From assembly GCA_963970005.1 (NCBI GenBank), contig CAXAMN010001225.1, positions 814,765-878,764 of the forward strand: 64,000 nucleotides of DNA. Reading direction: 5' to 3'. Both the position numbers and the translations under genes were made by a program. The notes below the pieces were generated by a model. It ran no database searches. It was not told the origin of the DNA and saw only the letters and a list, made by a program, of their open reading frames with translations. This DNA comes from Durusdinium trenchii. Its lineage: Eukaryota > Sar > Dinophyceae > Suessiales > Symbiodiniaceae. Positions 45,101-55,439 of the stretch are shown piece after piece (the stretch's first letter is position 1; every line of letters begins with the position of its first letter).

Positions 45101-45571
45101 AACAAACTCCGTCAGCCTCACTGCTTCGAGATGCAAAGCCGAGACCTCCTCTGCATGTGGAGAGCCCGAGAGTTGTGCACCTTCGGATTCTTCGGATGCC
45201 ACGAGTTGTCGCACCCGGGCCTCCAAGGCGGTGACTTTGTCCTTGTACCATTCACCCACCCGCACCAACTCATGGTCGACAACTTGCATGAACTCCTCCT
45301 GTCTCTGTTGCATCGCTTCCTCCTGCAAAAAGGGATTTGATGCGCCGTTCTCTGCACTTGGCCTTTCAGCCGTCCAACTGATTCTGCGATCCCACTCGCT
45401 GTCTGTCATGGCTGCACGTGTCACATCATCATTGTTGCTGCTCCCAACCGCCTCAAGCTGCTTGATTCGCTTGATCTGCTCAAGTTTTCTTTTCAAGCGC
45501 CCGTATGCCACATACTTGTCACGCCATGCAGGAACGCTGCGTTCTTCAATTTGCTTCTCCCATGCCACCAT
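42189..45571 (-). CDS. SPX-domain SLC13/DASS transporter, PHO91-like (complete, six exons)
   Basis: Exons: 45066-45571, 44778-44943, 43984-44070, 43669-43839, 42739-43519 and 42189-42604, totalling 2127 nt, or 708 residues plus TGA. The N-terminus is an SPX domain (EKQIEERSVPAWRDKYVAYG near residue 4; EALRKIVKKMDK near residue 165). SPX domains bind inositol pyrophosphates and sense phosphate. The rest is a divalent-anion/Na+ symporter core with many membrane segments: RARRCFGLMMFTVVMWVSEA, SNVTAPLLLVEVLKPLLR, NVGGMMTPISSPQNVASLQ and ALPMTSFPNVNSL, the last two being the repeated SNP/SPQN-type ion and substrate loops. This order matches yeast PHO87/90/91 low-affinity phosphate transporters, so phosphate transport is inferred, at the plasma membrane or vacuole. 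The ATG is chosen because SPX starts there and a CAG acceptor lies 15 nt upstream. Introns use GA, GA, GT, GA and GC donors. Confidence 0.95.
44071..44777 (-). other. Intron 2 of the SPX transporter: insertion-like intron flanked by a direct repeat
   Basis: On the minus strand the exon ends TTGCAG and the intron begins GAGCTGCGCTACTAGG. It ends ACCAAAGAGATTGCAG, followed by exon GAACTGCGCTCC. The sequence TTGCAGGARCTGCGCT thus occurs at both ends with one mismatch and supplies both the GA donor and the AG acceptor. Removing the intron keeps the frame (SPERLQ to ELRSLAM). Inside lie copies of the CTAGTAGC repeat at both ends and a 571-bp element with inverted termini. Confidence 0.75.
44145..44715. 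mobile_element. MITE-like element with 14-bp terminal inverted repeats
   Basis: The left end reads ACCTATTAAAAAAC and the right end, reverse complemented, ACCTATTTAAAAAC, which is 13 of 14 identical. The interior is AT-rich with a poly-T run and holds no convincing transposase; a 72-codon frame inside shows no family motif. No target duplication directly abuts these termini. It sits entirely inside intron 2 of the SPX transporter, between CTAGTAGC-type repeats. Confidence 0.45.
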
Positions 45572-45646
45572 GGCACTCAAGCTGGACTGTAGAGGCCAAG
45601 AACTGCCTTAACTTATTAATTAGCTATGTGTTTTGTTTGTGCATGG
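45572..45646 (-). promoter_or_regulatory. 75-bp intergenic spacer with probable trans-splice acceptor
   Basis: The upstream gene stops with TAG at 45647-45649 and the SPX transporter ATG starts at 45571. Reading the minus strand, the spacer has an AT-rich part followed by a pyrimidine-containing TTCTTGGCCTCTACAG, 15 nt before the ATG. Dinoflagellate mRNAs receive a spliced leader in trans, so this CAG is the natural candidate for the leader addition site. That role is inferred; no leader sequence itself is present here. Confidence 0.5.
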
Positions 45647-45979
45647 CTACACATCTTCGTCATGCAAATTTGTACCCTGAACGTCCTGGTCCTTGTCTAT
45701 TCCACTCTGGTCTGAGTCTGCAATTGCAACAGGAGTTTCATCTGGTGCAGAACAGTCTGTCAGTCGGCCGCGGTGAGCAAAGCACCCCGCAGGGTCAACA
45801 TGTAATAGCTCACTAGTCACACGCTTCACCGTGCTACATGCCCGGGCCAAGAACATAAACCTCCGGAACCTTCCAGACTTCCAGGAAAAAAGCAGCTCCA
45901 CACAAAACAGGTCCTCCACATCTTCTTGGTCTGCTGGCGCATTTTCTCCCGCTTCTTCTTCGATGGCCTTTTTAATCTC
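45647..45979 (-). CDS. Terminal exon of an acidic protein gene (function unknown)
   Basis: A minus-strand frame runs from a GAGAG|GAG acceptor at 45979 to TAG at 45647-45649, 110 codons. It starts with a charged helix (EEIKKAIEEEAGENAPADQE), continues with a basic and hydrophobic stretch (WKSGRFRRFMFLARACSTVK) and ends in an acidic tail rich in Asp. Composition is clearly coding. I do not recognise a family. It is the gene immediately upstream of the SPX transporter, on the same strand. A possible upstream exon of the same gene lies at about 46535-46690. A competing frame over 45900-46100 (Lys/Arg-rich) exists, so the exon 5' end is less certain than the stop. Confidence 0.6.
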   Translation of the reverse strand, partial: EIKKAIEEEAGENAPADQEDVEDLFCVELLFSWKSGRFRRFMFLARACSTVKRVTSELLHVDPAGCFAHRGRLTDCSAPDETPVAIADSDQSGIDKDQDVQGTNLHDEDV

Positions 45980-46534
45980 CTCTCTTCACGAGCAAATGAT
46001 GATCCGTTCTTCACAGGCCAACTGGTCGATTGCAAATTCACTCCGCAGCAAACATGTCTTCTACGGCTACTTTCGTCGCCGGAGGCCTTCTCTGCGCGGG
46101 TTTTGGACAGTTGGAAACTCTGCCTCGGCTTCGTTGCTACACTGCCGTACCATTGTGTTGGTTTCAAGGGTTCGAGAGCACCTGCCGTACCTTGTCCAAA
46201 CAAACTTTAAAGGAGTTATGCTGGACCGTTCCATATCAGCAACATATTGAGTTTCCTGAGTTCTGTCCATGGATCCGTCGGGCTCAAATCCTGGGGGTCC
46301 CTGCAGTTTTCTGGGAGTCTTGGGGGTCCCTGGGGGTTTTGGGGGGTTCCTGAGCGTTCTTGGGTCCTTTCAGCCTACGAATCTGGTTCGGTTTGGTGTC
46401 CGGTCGGCACTTTTCACCGGCGTGGCTGGAGATCCATGGAGCTTCACAGGCCGAGTTTCGTGGGTTCCCTTCATTCTGAACCGAGTTTCGAATCCAGGCT
46501 CACCCTAGAAAAACACAGGTCCAATTACAAAATG

Positions 46535-46690
46535 CCAGTGGTAGCCGGTGGCTGTGGCTGTCCGTCCTCCTGCAAATCCTTCGCCGTCTCGTCCATGGAG
46601 TCCAAATTTGCCTTCCAATCCCTTGTCATCAGCGCACCTGACGCCGACGCCGCAGCGGTCCAGTCATCGCTCAATTTCGGTGGCAAAGCT
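46535..46690 (-). CDS. Unassigned helical, acidic exon
   Basis: The minus-strand frame contains DDWTAAASASGALMTRDW followed by ANLDSMDETAKDLQEDGQPQ, then Pro/Gln and a stop in the presumed intron. The mix of Asp, Glu, Ala and Met is typical of coding sequence and unlike the opposite-strand frame. It may belong to the gene ending at 45647. No domain is recognised. Boundaries are approximate. Confidence 0.5.
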
Positions 46691-47074
46691 GTTTATGAAA
46701 TCCTGCACCACCTCAAAGCATGCCAAAAGGTAGTAAATGGCCGTTTCCTCGCCTCAGGGGTGCAACCCAACCACCTGTGGTCAATCATTCGTCAGGATAA
46801 ACATTGCATTACTTTACTAAGGTGCAGGTACGTCCGAACCATTTGGGACAAACAGGTTCCTGTCACTTGATGCCCTTGATGATCCAACCTTTTGCTCAAT
46901 ATCGTCACAAACCATCACAAACCCAATGTGATGGAGAAGGGATGGTTGTGCCCTTGCAATAATCACTTGGGACATGGGCACGGTTCCCGTAGTCATCGGA
47001 TCTTCCTCACAACGCCATCTTGATTGGATTTGATTGAATGTACTTGTCCCGAGGGGCAGCTATTGAGAAGCTTC

Positions 47075-47265
47075 ATTCATTGGGGGCTCCAACTTGGGTC
47101 ACAAAGCAATGCCCCCAGGCCCCAGCTACACCTGCTTGCATCAGCATCATTGCGGCAAAGTGGTCCTTCCCGGTCTTGTAGTCTCCTCGATTGGTTCGCA
47201 GGCTGGGTGCAGCAGCAACAAATGCCATATGTTGGCATCTGGCTGGGGGTCCAGAAACGAATCTG
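47075..47265 (-). CDS. Unassigned exon
   Basis: The minus frame reads CQHMAFVAAAPSLRTNRGDY then KTGKDHFAAMMLMQ. Composition suggests coding; frame competition exists in this GC-rich stretch. Confidence 0.35.
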
Positions 47266-47409
47266 GCGCAGGATGAAGGCATGAGCAGCCCTAATTCTCA
47301 CAGGTCTTGTGGCCTAGAAGATCAAACAAAGTAAAAGTCATCTAGTGACTAGTGTCTACACACCAGGATTCCTGCAACTTGAGGTGCACCTCCATGACCG
47401 ATCGTGGAG

Positions 47410-47585
47410 GTAAAGGGTCCCACTTTACCCAAAGGCTCCCAAAACCCGGGCCCAACACCTGCTCTTAAAACATCCTCAAACCACAAAGAACTTCCCCTCT
47501 GGCCAACGCCAAAGGCTCGGTCCAACAAGGCCAACGCCCCACAGCGTTCCTGGGCACGTTGCAGGCAAGCCAACGAACACCGTCC
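47410..47585 (-). CDS. Unassigned exon
   Basis: The minus frame reads CLQRAQERCGALALLDRAFG, then VGQRGSSLWFEDVLRAGVGP. Coding-like; no family recognised. Confidence 0.4.
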
Positions 47586-47784
47586 CAAGACTCAATGAGT
47601 TCCGAGAAAACAAGGGTTGGTCACTGGCAAGTTGGTACTGCCCCGGACTAGTGGCCTTGAAAGGGAAAGACCTGGACCTGCATGGGAGCTTGAGTATCCA
47701 CGATTAAAGGGTATCCGCATAGCTTTTCTGCAAGTTGTGCCCTTGGTGCCGTTTGTAGATGGCCCACACCCCGCGCAAATTGAC

Positions 47785-47925
47785 GGGGGGCATACCACTA
47801 CACCCACTGTAGATGCTTTCTGTTGTTCAGTCATGCGGGAATTGGGAACATCTTCCACGGGGCTCCCATCCGGCTGAGCCTCCTGTAGAGGAACCGCACC
47901 TGCTGGTGTGAAACTGCAAACAAGT
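47785..47925 (-). CDS. Unassigned exon
   Basis: The minus frame reads AVPLQEAQPDGSPVEDVPNS, then RMTEQQKASTVGVVVCPP. Gln/Glu/Pro-rich, probably a disordered coding segment. It lies left of the ankyrin-like exons on the same strand. Confidence 0.4.
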
Positions 47926-48019
47926 AGCACAAAAGGCATGGATGTTCTATCTCGTGCGCACCGGCAATCTCTCGGAAAGTCACTCCAAGCTTTGCCACCG
48001 GATTCTCTTACCAAGGCTC

Positions 48020-48750
48020 GTTGCCACCCTCTTCATAGGCCTGTCGCATGGAACCAGCGCTTAGCTTTGTTGAAGCTTCCTCACTGTGAATGGAAAACCC
48101 TGGATATGCACCATTGATATCCTAGAAGGTCCGAACCGCAGGATTGATCAATACCACAAAGCACAACACCGTGGTAGGTTGATTTTGTTGGTAGTCCATG
48201 TTGCTTCCTTAGAAGTCGAAGAAAAGCCACAGCTGTGTGAGCGTCAAGTCGTAATTGTCTTAATTATATAATGCTAAACATCATAGACTAAGCAAATCTA
48301 AAGTTCAGCGCCGTCTCCTGTCAAAACTGGTAGGACTAGGACCAATGCGATCGCACAGGGCGGGCGATATTCCCTGCCAAAAGGGCAACAAAAACACTCA
48401 AACAGGTGGTCTACATTATGTTACACCACCCGAAGTTACAACACGTTGGTGGCTGTGACTCATTACAGCGTTTAGGATCAACTGGTAGTTACAGGACTTG
48501 TCCATCAACAAAACCACCTGAAAATAACTAGACTAGTGACTAAACCAAAACGGGTTTAATTATGTTTCATTTATAATCCTGAAAGTCCTGGATGCTCAAT
48601 TTAAACGCTACTTAGCACTATGCAGCGATTAATTACCAGGCCACCTGATTTAAGATTTAGTCTGCACGGTTTGCCCGTGGAACTTCGAGGCTTGCCCGAG
48701 CGCCTGCCACTTGAAGCAAACATGCAACCAGCATCTGAACCAAACACACG
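48020..48750. other. No gene seen
   Basis: No frame of note on either strand from about 48280 to 48610; probably intron or spacer. Confidence 0.5.
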
Positions 48751-48754
48751 GAAC

Positions 48755-48885
48755 CAGCATCTGCCTGCATGTAAGCGTTCTCCAAATCAATCTCTGGATG
48801 CTTCAGCAGCAGTTCTAGAATGTCTCGGCGAGGGGCCACCAGCATGCGGTCCTGACAGCACAAATCCGAGCTCAAACCGCCAGAA
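48755..48885 (-). CDS. Ankyrin-like repeat exon
   Basis: The minus frame reads VAPRRDILELLLKHPEIDLE then NAY. The pattern DILELLLKHPEIDLEN matches the second helix and beta-turn of an ankyrin repeat (x-V-x-x-LL-x-x-x-x-D-x-N). Together with similar motifs at 50.2 and 51.9 kb, it suggests an ankyrin-repeat protein gene on this strand. Confidence 0.5.
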
Positions 48886-49544
48886 TCCGAACCGGAATGA
48901 CCGAGGATGATTGTCCAAAAACATTCCAAAAATGGACTTGCCCTAGCAAAACCAGGGCCAGGTGTGGGTTAAATAGGTGCATTGATGGAGCATCCTGGGA
49001 CCAATCAAATGGTAACCATTGGAGCATTATGTAAAACAATGTTTGCTGGGTGCGGCTGCTGATTTTGAGGAACTATGGAAAACCATGTGACAAGGAATCC
49101 CTTGCCTGACTTCTAGCGAGTGGTGACAAGGGAATCCAATTGTTCAAGTTGACCTCAGTTGGAGGTGGAGATTCATGACAGGTGAAGATTCAACAACTTC
49201 AAGAATTGTTTGTTCATATCATGTCTTGCATGTTTGTGCAACATTGGGTGGTCAAAATCCCTACCTCAAAAAGGGGTAGCGGGTAGTGGCCTCCAAAATC
49301 AATTTCAAGGTGGACCCTCATGCATATCCGGGAGCACCTTACAATCAACAAGGGAAAACCTGCGTATCCGTATCCTTCAAGAGGCAGCCCCAAGGATACA
49401 AATGAAGAACAGTGACCAGCCGGCGGCCGAAGCAGCCCTTGGACCTTTAACAAAGCCACCAAACGGGACCCAAGTGTTCCATCTGGCCTCGTGCCAGTCA
49501 TCCGAGGGGGTGCCTCCCCAAGTCGAACACACATACATATGCGT

Positions 49545-49620
49545 TCTTGCTCCTAGTAAGAATGCTACTAGTAGCGATGCCAGGAGCCCCTAGTAGCATC
49601 CTTTGATGTCCTTTGCTCCT
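49545..49620. repeat. CTAGTAGC repeat cluster
   Basis: Contains TTGCTCCTAGTAAGAATGCT, ACTAGTAGCGATGCCAGGAG and CCCCTAGTAGCATCC, the same family as at 8.8 and 15.6 kb, same orientation. Confidence 0.7.
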
Positions 49621-49864
49621 ATATCATATGCGTTCCATATCTTCATATTACAGTACTTATAATCCAACGCCTGCAGGAGACCCCTCTCTGCACGGACCCC
49701 AGGACGAGCTCCAAGTCACTGACTCGGCCGTATGATAGCAGGAACCAGTGTCCAGGTCCTCGATGAGTGCCATTCCCAACGGGGTGCAGCGAACATGGGA
49801 GCCGTGCCATCCATACCTTGAGAAGCGACAAGTGTGGCAGCATAGGACAAAGCATGGTGCAAAT

Positions 49865-50010
49865 GGTAGGAGGGCAATTTGCACCTTGTTGAGTCTTTAA
49901 ACATCTTAGAGTAAAAGGCCTCAAACCTCAGAATGACCGATTTGTGGCCAAGCATGAGCAGCAACTGAACAGAAATGACCAGACTTTGGGGTCTAAGGAA
50001 GCTTTCCACC
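49865..50010 (-). CDS. Unassigned exon
   Basis: The minus frame reads LVISVQLLLMLGHKSVILRF, EAFYSKMFKDSTRCKLPSYH and LHHALSYAATLVASQ with GTATGG after it (about 49820). It is protein-like and helical. It lies between ankyrin-like exons but does not itself show the motif. Confidence 0.4.
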
Positions 50011-50169
50011 AAACCATGCCAGGTCGCACAACCCAGGTACGGTACGGATGGTCTATTCAAACAAACCGCACCTTCTTTCGCTGACTAGCACTGTCTAGCA
50101 CCCAACGGCACTGCATGCCGAAGCCGAGTTGTACCGCGTGGCGTGTCGAGTTCCCCAGCCGGCTCCGGT

Positions 50170-50300
50170 CACCAGCCGGCTCCTCCCTGGCTCATTGTCC
50201 CGCATCCAGGAGACGAATAAGCGCCACGATTGGGATCCAGCTCCGGCGTCTCCAGCAACACCTGCGAGGCGGGCCTTTCCGCCGTTCGGCGGAGTGAGGA
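50170..50300 (-). CDS. Ankyrin-like repeat exon
   Basis: The minus frame reads RPASQVLLETPELDPNRGAY then SSPGCGTMSQGGAG before GTGACC. QVLLETPELDPN fits an ankyrin helix-turn. A longer overlapping minus frame is open too. Confidence 0.4.
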
Positions 50301-51139
50301 CAACCAACGACCCACAGGTCCGATCAAAGGGGTCCCAATGGGTTCCGACCTCTACGGCCAGTGTCAAGTGACCTCTACAAAGGAGCCGACCGTGCTGCGT
50401 TTGAATGAAAATGATCAAGGGATAGCCTGAATGACATGAACACAAGAACCTGTCAAAACGATTCAAAATGTGCTCCATTACACATGCAGTTACTTCAATT
50501 TTTAGTATATGGGTTGACATGCTCAGGCACATGCTCAGGGTGGAGAGTCTACAAACGGCAAATAGCGGTATACACTTTGGTGATTGAATGTGGTTGGCAT
50601 ACAATAGTGAAAACGGTTTTCTAGTCTGAGCCTCGGGACCACATCCATTGAACGCCCTACAATTTGGGGCAAAAGTGGGTGTGAAGAAAAAAGAAAAGAT
50701 GACAAAAGTAACAAGAAAAAATGTTCAAACCACTCTCCAATTGCTTTGCTTTGAATCCCTGGGCCCCGAGTGACGGCTCGGACCGAGTGTGCGGGGTGCG
50801 GACTTGGCAGCTGCCTGCCTTGATCACCTCCAGGTTGCTTTTAGACTCCATGACTTGCCAGGCATGAGGTAGATTGAATCGAAAGAAGTTGTCGTACCTC
50901 AAGTGCCAGGATCATCTGGCAAAAGCTGTGAGGTGCGTGAAAATGGTGGAGAAAAAGCACCAAGAGAAATAGGAACTCCTTACAAACAGGTCAGGTGGTT
51001 TTGGAGGTTTCATGTTGGGCTGTCGCCGGGCAACTACCCTCAAATGAAGCTTTCCCTCATGGGGGAAGCCTATAGATCCGATAGTGCAAGCAAATGGGCT
51101 GACAGTATGGTCCCAAATGGTCGCTAAAACCACCCCATG

Positions 51140-51310
51140 TGAAATCCTCACCCGCAGCGAGCCAACCGGCGACCCAAGTCGCCATCTGCGTTCGAAGTTC
51201 TTCCGAATGGCCAACACCAAGGGGGACACGGTGGCGGAGTCCCCATCCTGACCGCCGACATCCCCGAAACGGGCGCCACAGCGGCCTTCGAAACACCACG
51301 GTGGCCAAAG
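51140..51310 (-). CDS. Possible ankyrin-like exon
   Basis: The minus frame contains DGDSATVSPLVLAIRKNFER, where SPLVLAI resembles the TPLHLAA helix of ankyrin repeats. The exon ends near a GCGG|GTGAGG donor. Another frame (GHSEELRTQMATWVAGWLAA) competes. Confidence 0.4.
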
Positions 51311-51376
51311 CATCCTCTGCACACCAGTGGTCTCGAATGTCTACACATATATTGCAGGCACATATATATATATATA

Positions 51377-51433
51377 TATTGCGTACTGAATATACATATA
51401 TATATGTAATGTATGTATATTCAGTACGCAATA
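51377..51433. repeat. Perfect 22-bp inverted repeat
   Basis: Arms 51377-51398 (TATTGCGTACTGAATATACA...) and 51412-51433 are exact reverse complements with a 13-nt AT-rich loop. An AT microsatellite abuts the left arm. It could be a foldback element or an intronic hairpin. Confidence 0.85.
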
Positions 51434-51789
51434 TCTCGAGGGCGTGTTTTGTGTTGCATGCATGCGGCATGTTGCATGTTAATGTTCTTCCTGTTGTGGT
51501 CATAATATTAAATATTTGATAAATTTTGTATGTCTTTTCTAGAATGGTAGGCGGTAGGTTGGAGGGCCAGGGTCAGGATCTTATGGAGTCCAGAGAGCTT
51601 CATCTGCCAAAGTTCTTGCTTGGGAACACAATGAGAAATATAGGCACCAATATAAAGTGAGCCCTAGTAGGGCTTGGACACTTTACATACCGTTCAAGAA
51701 AATATCACTCAAATTACAAATTCAGGATCGAAACCCACGGCTACTTGTGATCAGCTGAACATCCCCACTCAACCCGACTGAACATCCAC

Positions 51790-51965
51790 ATCGCCCTTGC
51801 TTGTTCTGACCAGCTGAAGCCGCCAAGTGTCCACGTGATCCATATTGGGATCCGCAGTCTTCAACATCTCCTTGACCTCCTCGGGCTTCCCACGACCGAT
51901 GGCCTTGCAAAGCTTCACATGCGTCGGCCACTGATCCACCTGGGCGGAGTGTTTTGTGTCTCGAC
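51790..51965 (-). CDS. Ankyrin-like repeat exon
   Basis: The minus frame reads WPTHVKLCKAIGRGKPEEVK then EMLKTADPNMDHVDTWRLQL. LCKAIGRGKPEEVKEMLKTADPN is a near-consensus ankyrin unit (two helices plus turn). Best supported of the ankyrin-like exons here. Confidence 0.6.
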
Positions 51966-52854
51966 CGGGCCGACCGACCACAGCAGCTTGATACAAAGTC
52001 GCAGCCGTTCGATGGGTCCTGTCTTTTATTTTCCCAATCTAATTATATACTTCCAAATGGGCAGCATAAAGCTGCTGTACTGTCTCATGGGCCAGCTCTT
52101 GCTAAGAAGTATAAGACGTCCATAGTGAGCAGCAAACCAAATTACGTGTGTAGACAAAACCCTTTGACATGATTATTTGCTTTTGGAGTGGTGCATATCG
52201 TGGTCCAAATGGTCCTTCAAGAACCCTACTCAAATAGCATACCTGCACATAGACTTGAACACCAAATGACCAAATGCATCATTGTTTCAATGGCCAACCC
52301 AGAACCTCAGATTAAAGGCTTACAGTGCTTTCTGCACAGGAATGGCATAGGAGTTGTCGTATTTGCTTGGGTTCTTGTGGCACTGGGCTGCGTAAAGATC
52401 ACAACACATAAACGGAGACCTAGGATCTCGGCCCATGTATCAAAGCTAGTAATGTTTGGAAGTAGGTTTATGGAGTGACTGGCAAGACATTTAGGTTGTC
52501 CACAATTTAGAATAAACACCTACCCGGTCCTACCCAAGTCGGCAAACTCTGGTGTGACTAATCCCCCACAGGGTCAGGTGACCACCTCCCAAACCACTTG
52601 GTGTGTAGTGCGCACAAACCGCAAAACCAGGCGGTTTGGGGGTCTCATGGGGTCTGCGTTGATTCTAAAAGGTCTCAACTATAGTCCGCACAACCGAGTC
52701 CAGCACCTTCGCCTTGCATTCCTTGTAGAGCGACCTCGGCGCAAGAAAGAAACACTGGTGCAAAAAGGAAATTATCACGTGGGTCGGGTCGGGTAAGGTA
52801 CCGGAATTGTCAACACACTCCCACAACCCGTTGGTTTCAATCCCGAATATACAG

Positions 52855-53035
52855 ATCTGAAAAGAACTTGATCAAGAAGGCAGTCTGGATTTCTGTTGCT
52901 CCAAGAATTGCGTGACCATCCCTGCACTTGACTTGCACCCTTCCTGGTCCTGTAATTACGTTCATTGAGCCTTCTTTGGAATGGCTGATTGATGCTGATT
53001 GCATTGCATCTTCAATCTGAATCTTCATCCATATC
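52855..53035 (-). CDS. Unassigned exon
   Basis: The minus frame reads SISHSKEGSMNVITGPGRVQ, VKCRDGHAILGATEIQTAFL and IKFFSDLY. Coding-like over about 60 codons; another minus frame competes. No family recognised. Confidence 0.4.
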
Positions 53036-53249
53036 CGACCCATGCCGTATGGCTTGGAAGGCATGTTCGCCAAAGAAATTCCATTGCAGCACCTGAAAGT
53101 AAGTCAGATTCAAATACTGTAAGGGCGAGCTGAAGAATAAACACAAAAGGTCATTCACGTCACGACCTTCACCTAATTAGGTTACGACCTTCACCTTCAC
53201 CTATACATGCCCTCGTTCCCAAAATGTAAGTGGACCACAAGCTTGCTTC

Positions 53250-53402
53250 CAACAGGTGCAAGTTGTGAGTCGTGAGCATGTCCGCTTTAGACGGCTCGAA
53301 GCTTTCAGAATTCCCCGTCATTCCCCTCTTCCTGGTTGGGAAAGACCAGCCCAAGTTCAAACCGCCGAGGTACGCAATCTTCTCTGCCTCCTCCTTGTGC
53401 AA
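53250..53402 (-). CDS. Unassigned exon
   Basis: The minus frame reads HKEEAEKIAYLGGLNLGWSF, PTRKRGMTGNSESFEPSKAD and MLTTHNLHLL. Composition is coding-like. Lies directly upstream of the 52.9-53.0 kb exon on the same strand. Confidence 0.45.
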
Positions 53403-53854
53403 AAGGCCTCAGGGCAGGCAAACCGCTACCCAAAACTGGCTCAGCCAGTGGTCATCTTCTACTAGCAAAACTTCACTGGCTGCTTTGCAGTGCATTGTCG
53501 TCAAGCTTTTCAGGGGCTCCCCCCTCGAAGAACAACAAGTAACTGAATCCAAATATATGGCCCAGAAATAAGAGCTGCAAGACGAGTTTCCTCAAAACAA
53601 GTGATGATCCGGCAGGGTCCAGGTTTCCCAAACAGTAACAGGACATATGACATATGCATATGCAATGGAATTACAATGAAATACATAAGTTCCACTGGGT
53701 CTGCCCAAAAAATAGATCGTCATGGACCATCAATAAATCAACACAATCAACTTATGAAATCACATTCCCATAAATTCCCCAAAGTGCTGTTACTAAAACG
53801 GAGATGACGACATGAAGAGTTCGACCCCAACCTCTTTTTCCCTTTGCAGGTCGG

Positions 53855-54000
53855 TGCTTTTGGGGGTCGGTCCCCCCACATCCGTCGGTGACCGAGCTCG
53901 GTGACCGCCCAAGTGCCGGTGATGTCGGCCCCCAAGGAGAGCACATAGAACAAGCCAGGAATGCTCAGATTGTCAAACTGCCTTGGATCACTGCTTCCAA
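53855..54000 (-). CDS. Unassigned exon
   Basis: The minus frame reads RQFDNLSIPGLFYVLSLGAD then ITGTWAVTELGHRRMWG. It has one moderately hydrophobic stretch. No family recognised. Confidence 0.4.
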
Positions 54001-54976
54001 GGAGGGGTTGTATTGACATTGTCGAATCGAAATGGCTGGGCATGCTGAGCATGCTGGAGCACCGAAAAATCCAGGTGGCGATTGAAGAGCGCAACATCTG
54101 CCCTCATCATCCTTCTTTTTCAACTCCTCGATGGCAGCAGCGCGACCTCGAAAAGGCCAGCGAGCAAGAATTTAGGAACATAAAGCCAATGCATGGCACG
54201 GAATCATGCGAAGAGGATGTCAAAGCATGGATATTGATATCATGTGGTCCATTGATTCCGTAAAGATCCTAAGATCTTTGGAGACTGTTTTTTCAAAACA
54301 GCTGGTCTTTTCCTGACCTCGAGGGAGTAGCTCCTCCTCCATGAACTTGAGCTTCCAGCTCTCCTGACCAATCCAGAAAGATGGAATCCGCGGCCGGAGG
54401 TTGAGTCTGAAGAACCTAAATCTCATTAAAGCAGATTATGTTTTTTTTTCTCTCTCTCTCTCTCCATATCGCCCTCCTCATGCGAAAGAATATCGTTATG
54501 TACCTGCGAATTTGTCGGGTCTCGTTGGTGAAGGTAGTTCTATTGAATTATGCATTGTTAGTGACGTCAAACACTCCAAAGGGTCACCTCCCCCGCTGGG
54601 ACTCAAATATTGACAAGTTCTGATGCTCCTTCTCTGCTGTCATGCAGCAATGGTAGGAAAAAGGACAAACCGACAAACCTATTTTCTGGCAATTTCTTCG
54701 TGAACACCTGATCTTACCCAAAAGATTCCAAAAGAGATTCCCAAGCTATGACATGTGTCAAATGTGGTTAGCAAACCAGCCAAAATAAAGCCAATCCATC
54801 CAAATCCTCAGGTTGTCGCAGCTTTTGCATCGATTCTCACACACTCTCTGATTGCAGTGAAGTCTCTCTTTCGTCGAACTGGAAAAAAGATGGAGGGGCG
54901 CATGTGAGCAGCCAGTTGGCATCCTGGCCATCAGGACTTTTCTGAGGACGTCCTCATGTGCTACCATGTTCTCACC

Positions 54977-55173
54977 AAAGTCCAAGGGCCATCGCCCCCT
55001 TCGGCACCATCCTGTTCGTCCCATTCTCGCCTTTATGACTTCGATCTCTGCAGGAGGGATGAGGCCCATGACCTCCCGCACCAGTTCTTGGGTTCCCTGG
55101 GCTGCGGAAAGCACATGCAGGAACACCAACATGTCAGGAGCCGATTCCAAAAATCTGACTGCTTCCGAAAATC
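54977..55173 (-). CDS. Helical exon with plausible splice sites
   Basis: After CCCAG|G the frame reads GFSEAVRFLESAPDMLVFLH, VLSAAQGTQELVREVMGLIP and PAEIEVIKARMGRTGWC, up to a GTGAGAAC donor. It is one of the clearest exons of the right half. Helices suggest a helical-repeat or structural protein; no family is assigned. Confidence 0.55.
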
Positions 55174-55439
55174 CTGGGATACTTGGGGCATGGAAGGCCC
55201 TTGGGACTTCCCTAACTTCGCATTTAAATAGACACTATATACAGCTTCTCCAAAACCTCCAGGTCTGAGAGGTAGATCCTCAGTTTAGACTAAAGTTTAG
55301 ACCCACGGCGTTTAGATTGTCAAAGCAGCCCGGTCGAAGGCCACTTTGAAGGCCGCCTCCCCGTCTGCGACCGGAATCGTCTTCCTGGGCGACGGGAATC
55401 GTCCATCGCCACGGTCGGAACTTGTGACGTGACAAGTCA

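Noticed and set aside
46247..46870. 207-codon plus-strand open frame
   Set aside because: Its first part is Gly/Trp/Ser-rich over a G-rich repeat, and the minus strand at 46535-46690 has a better protein-like frame.
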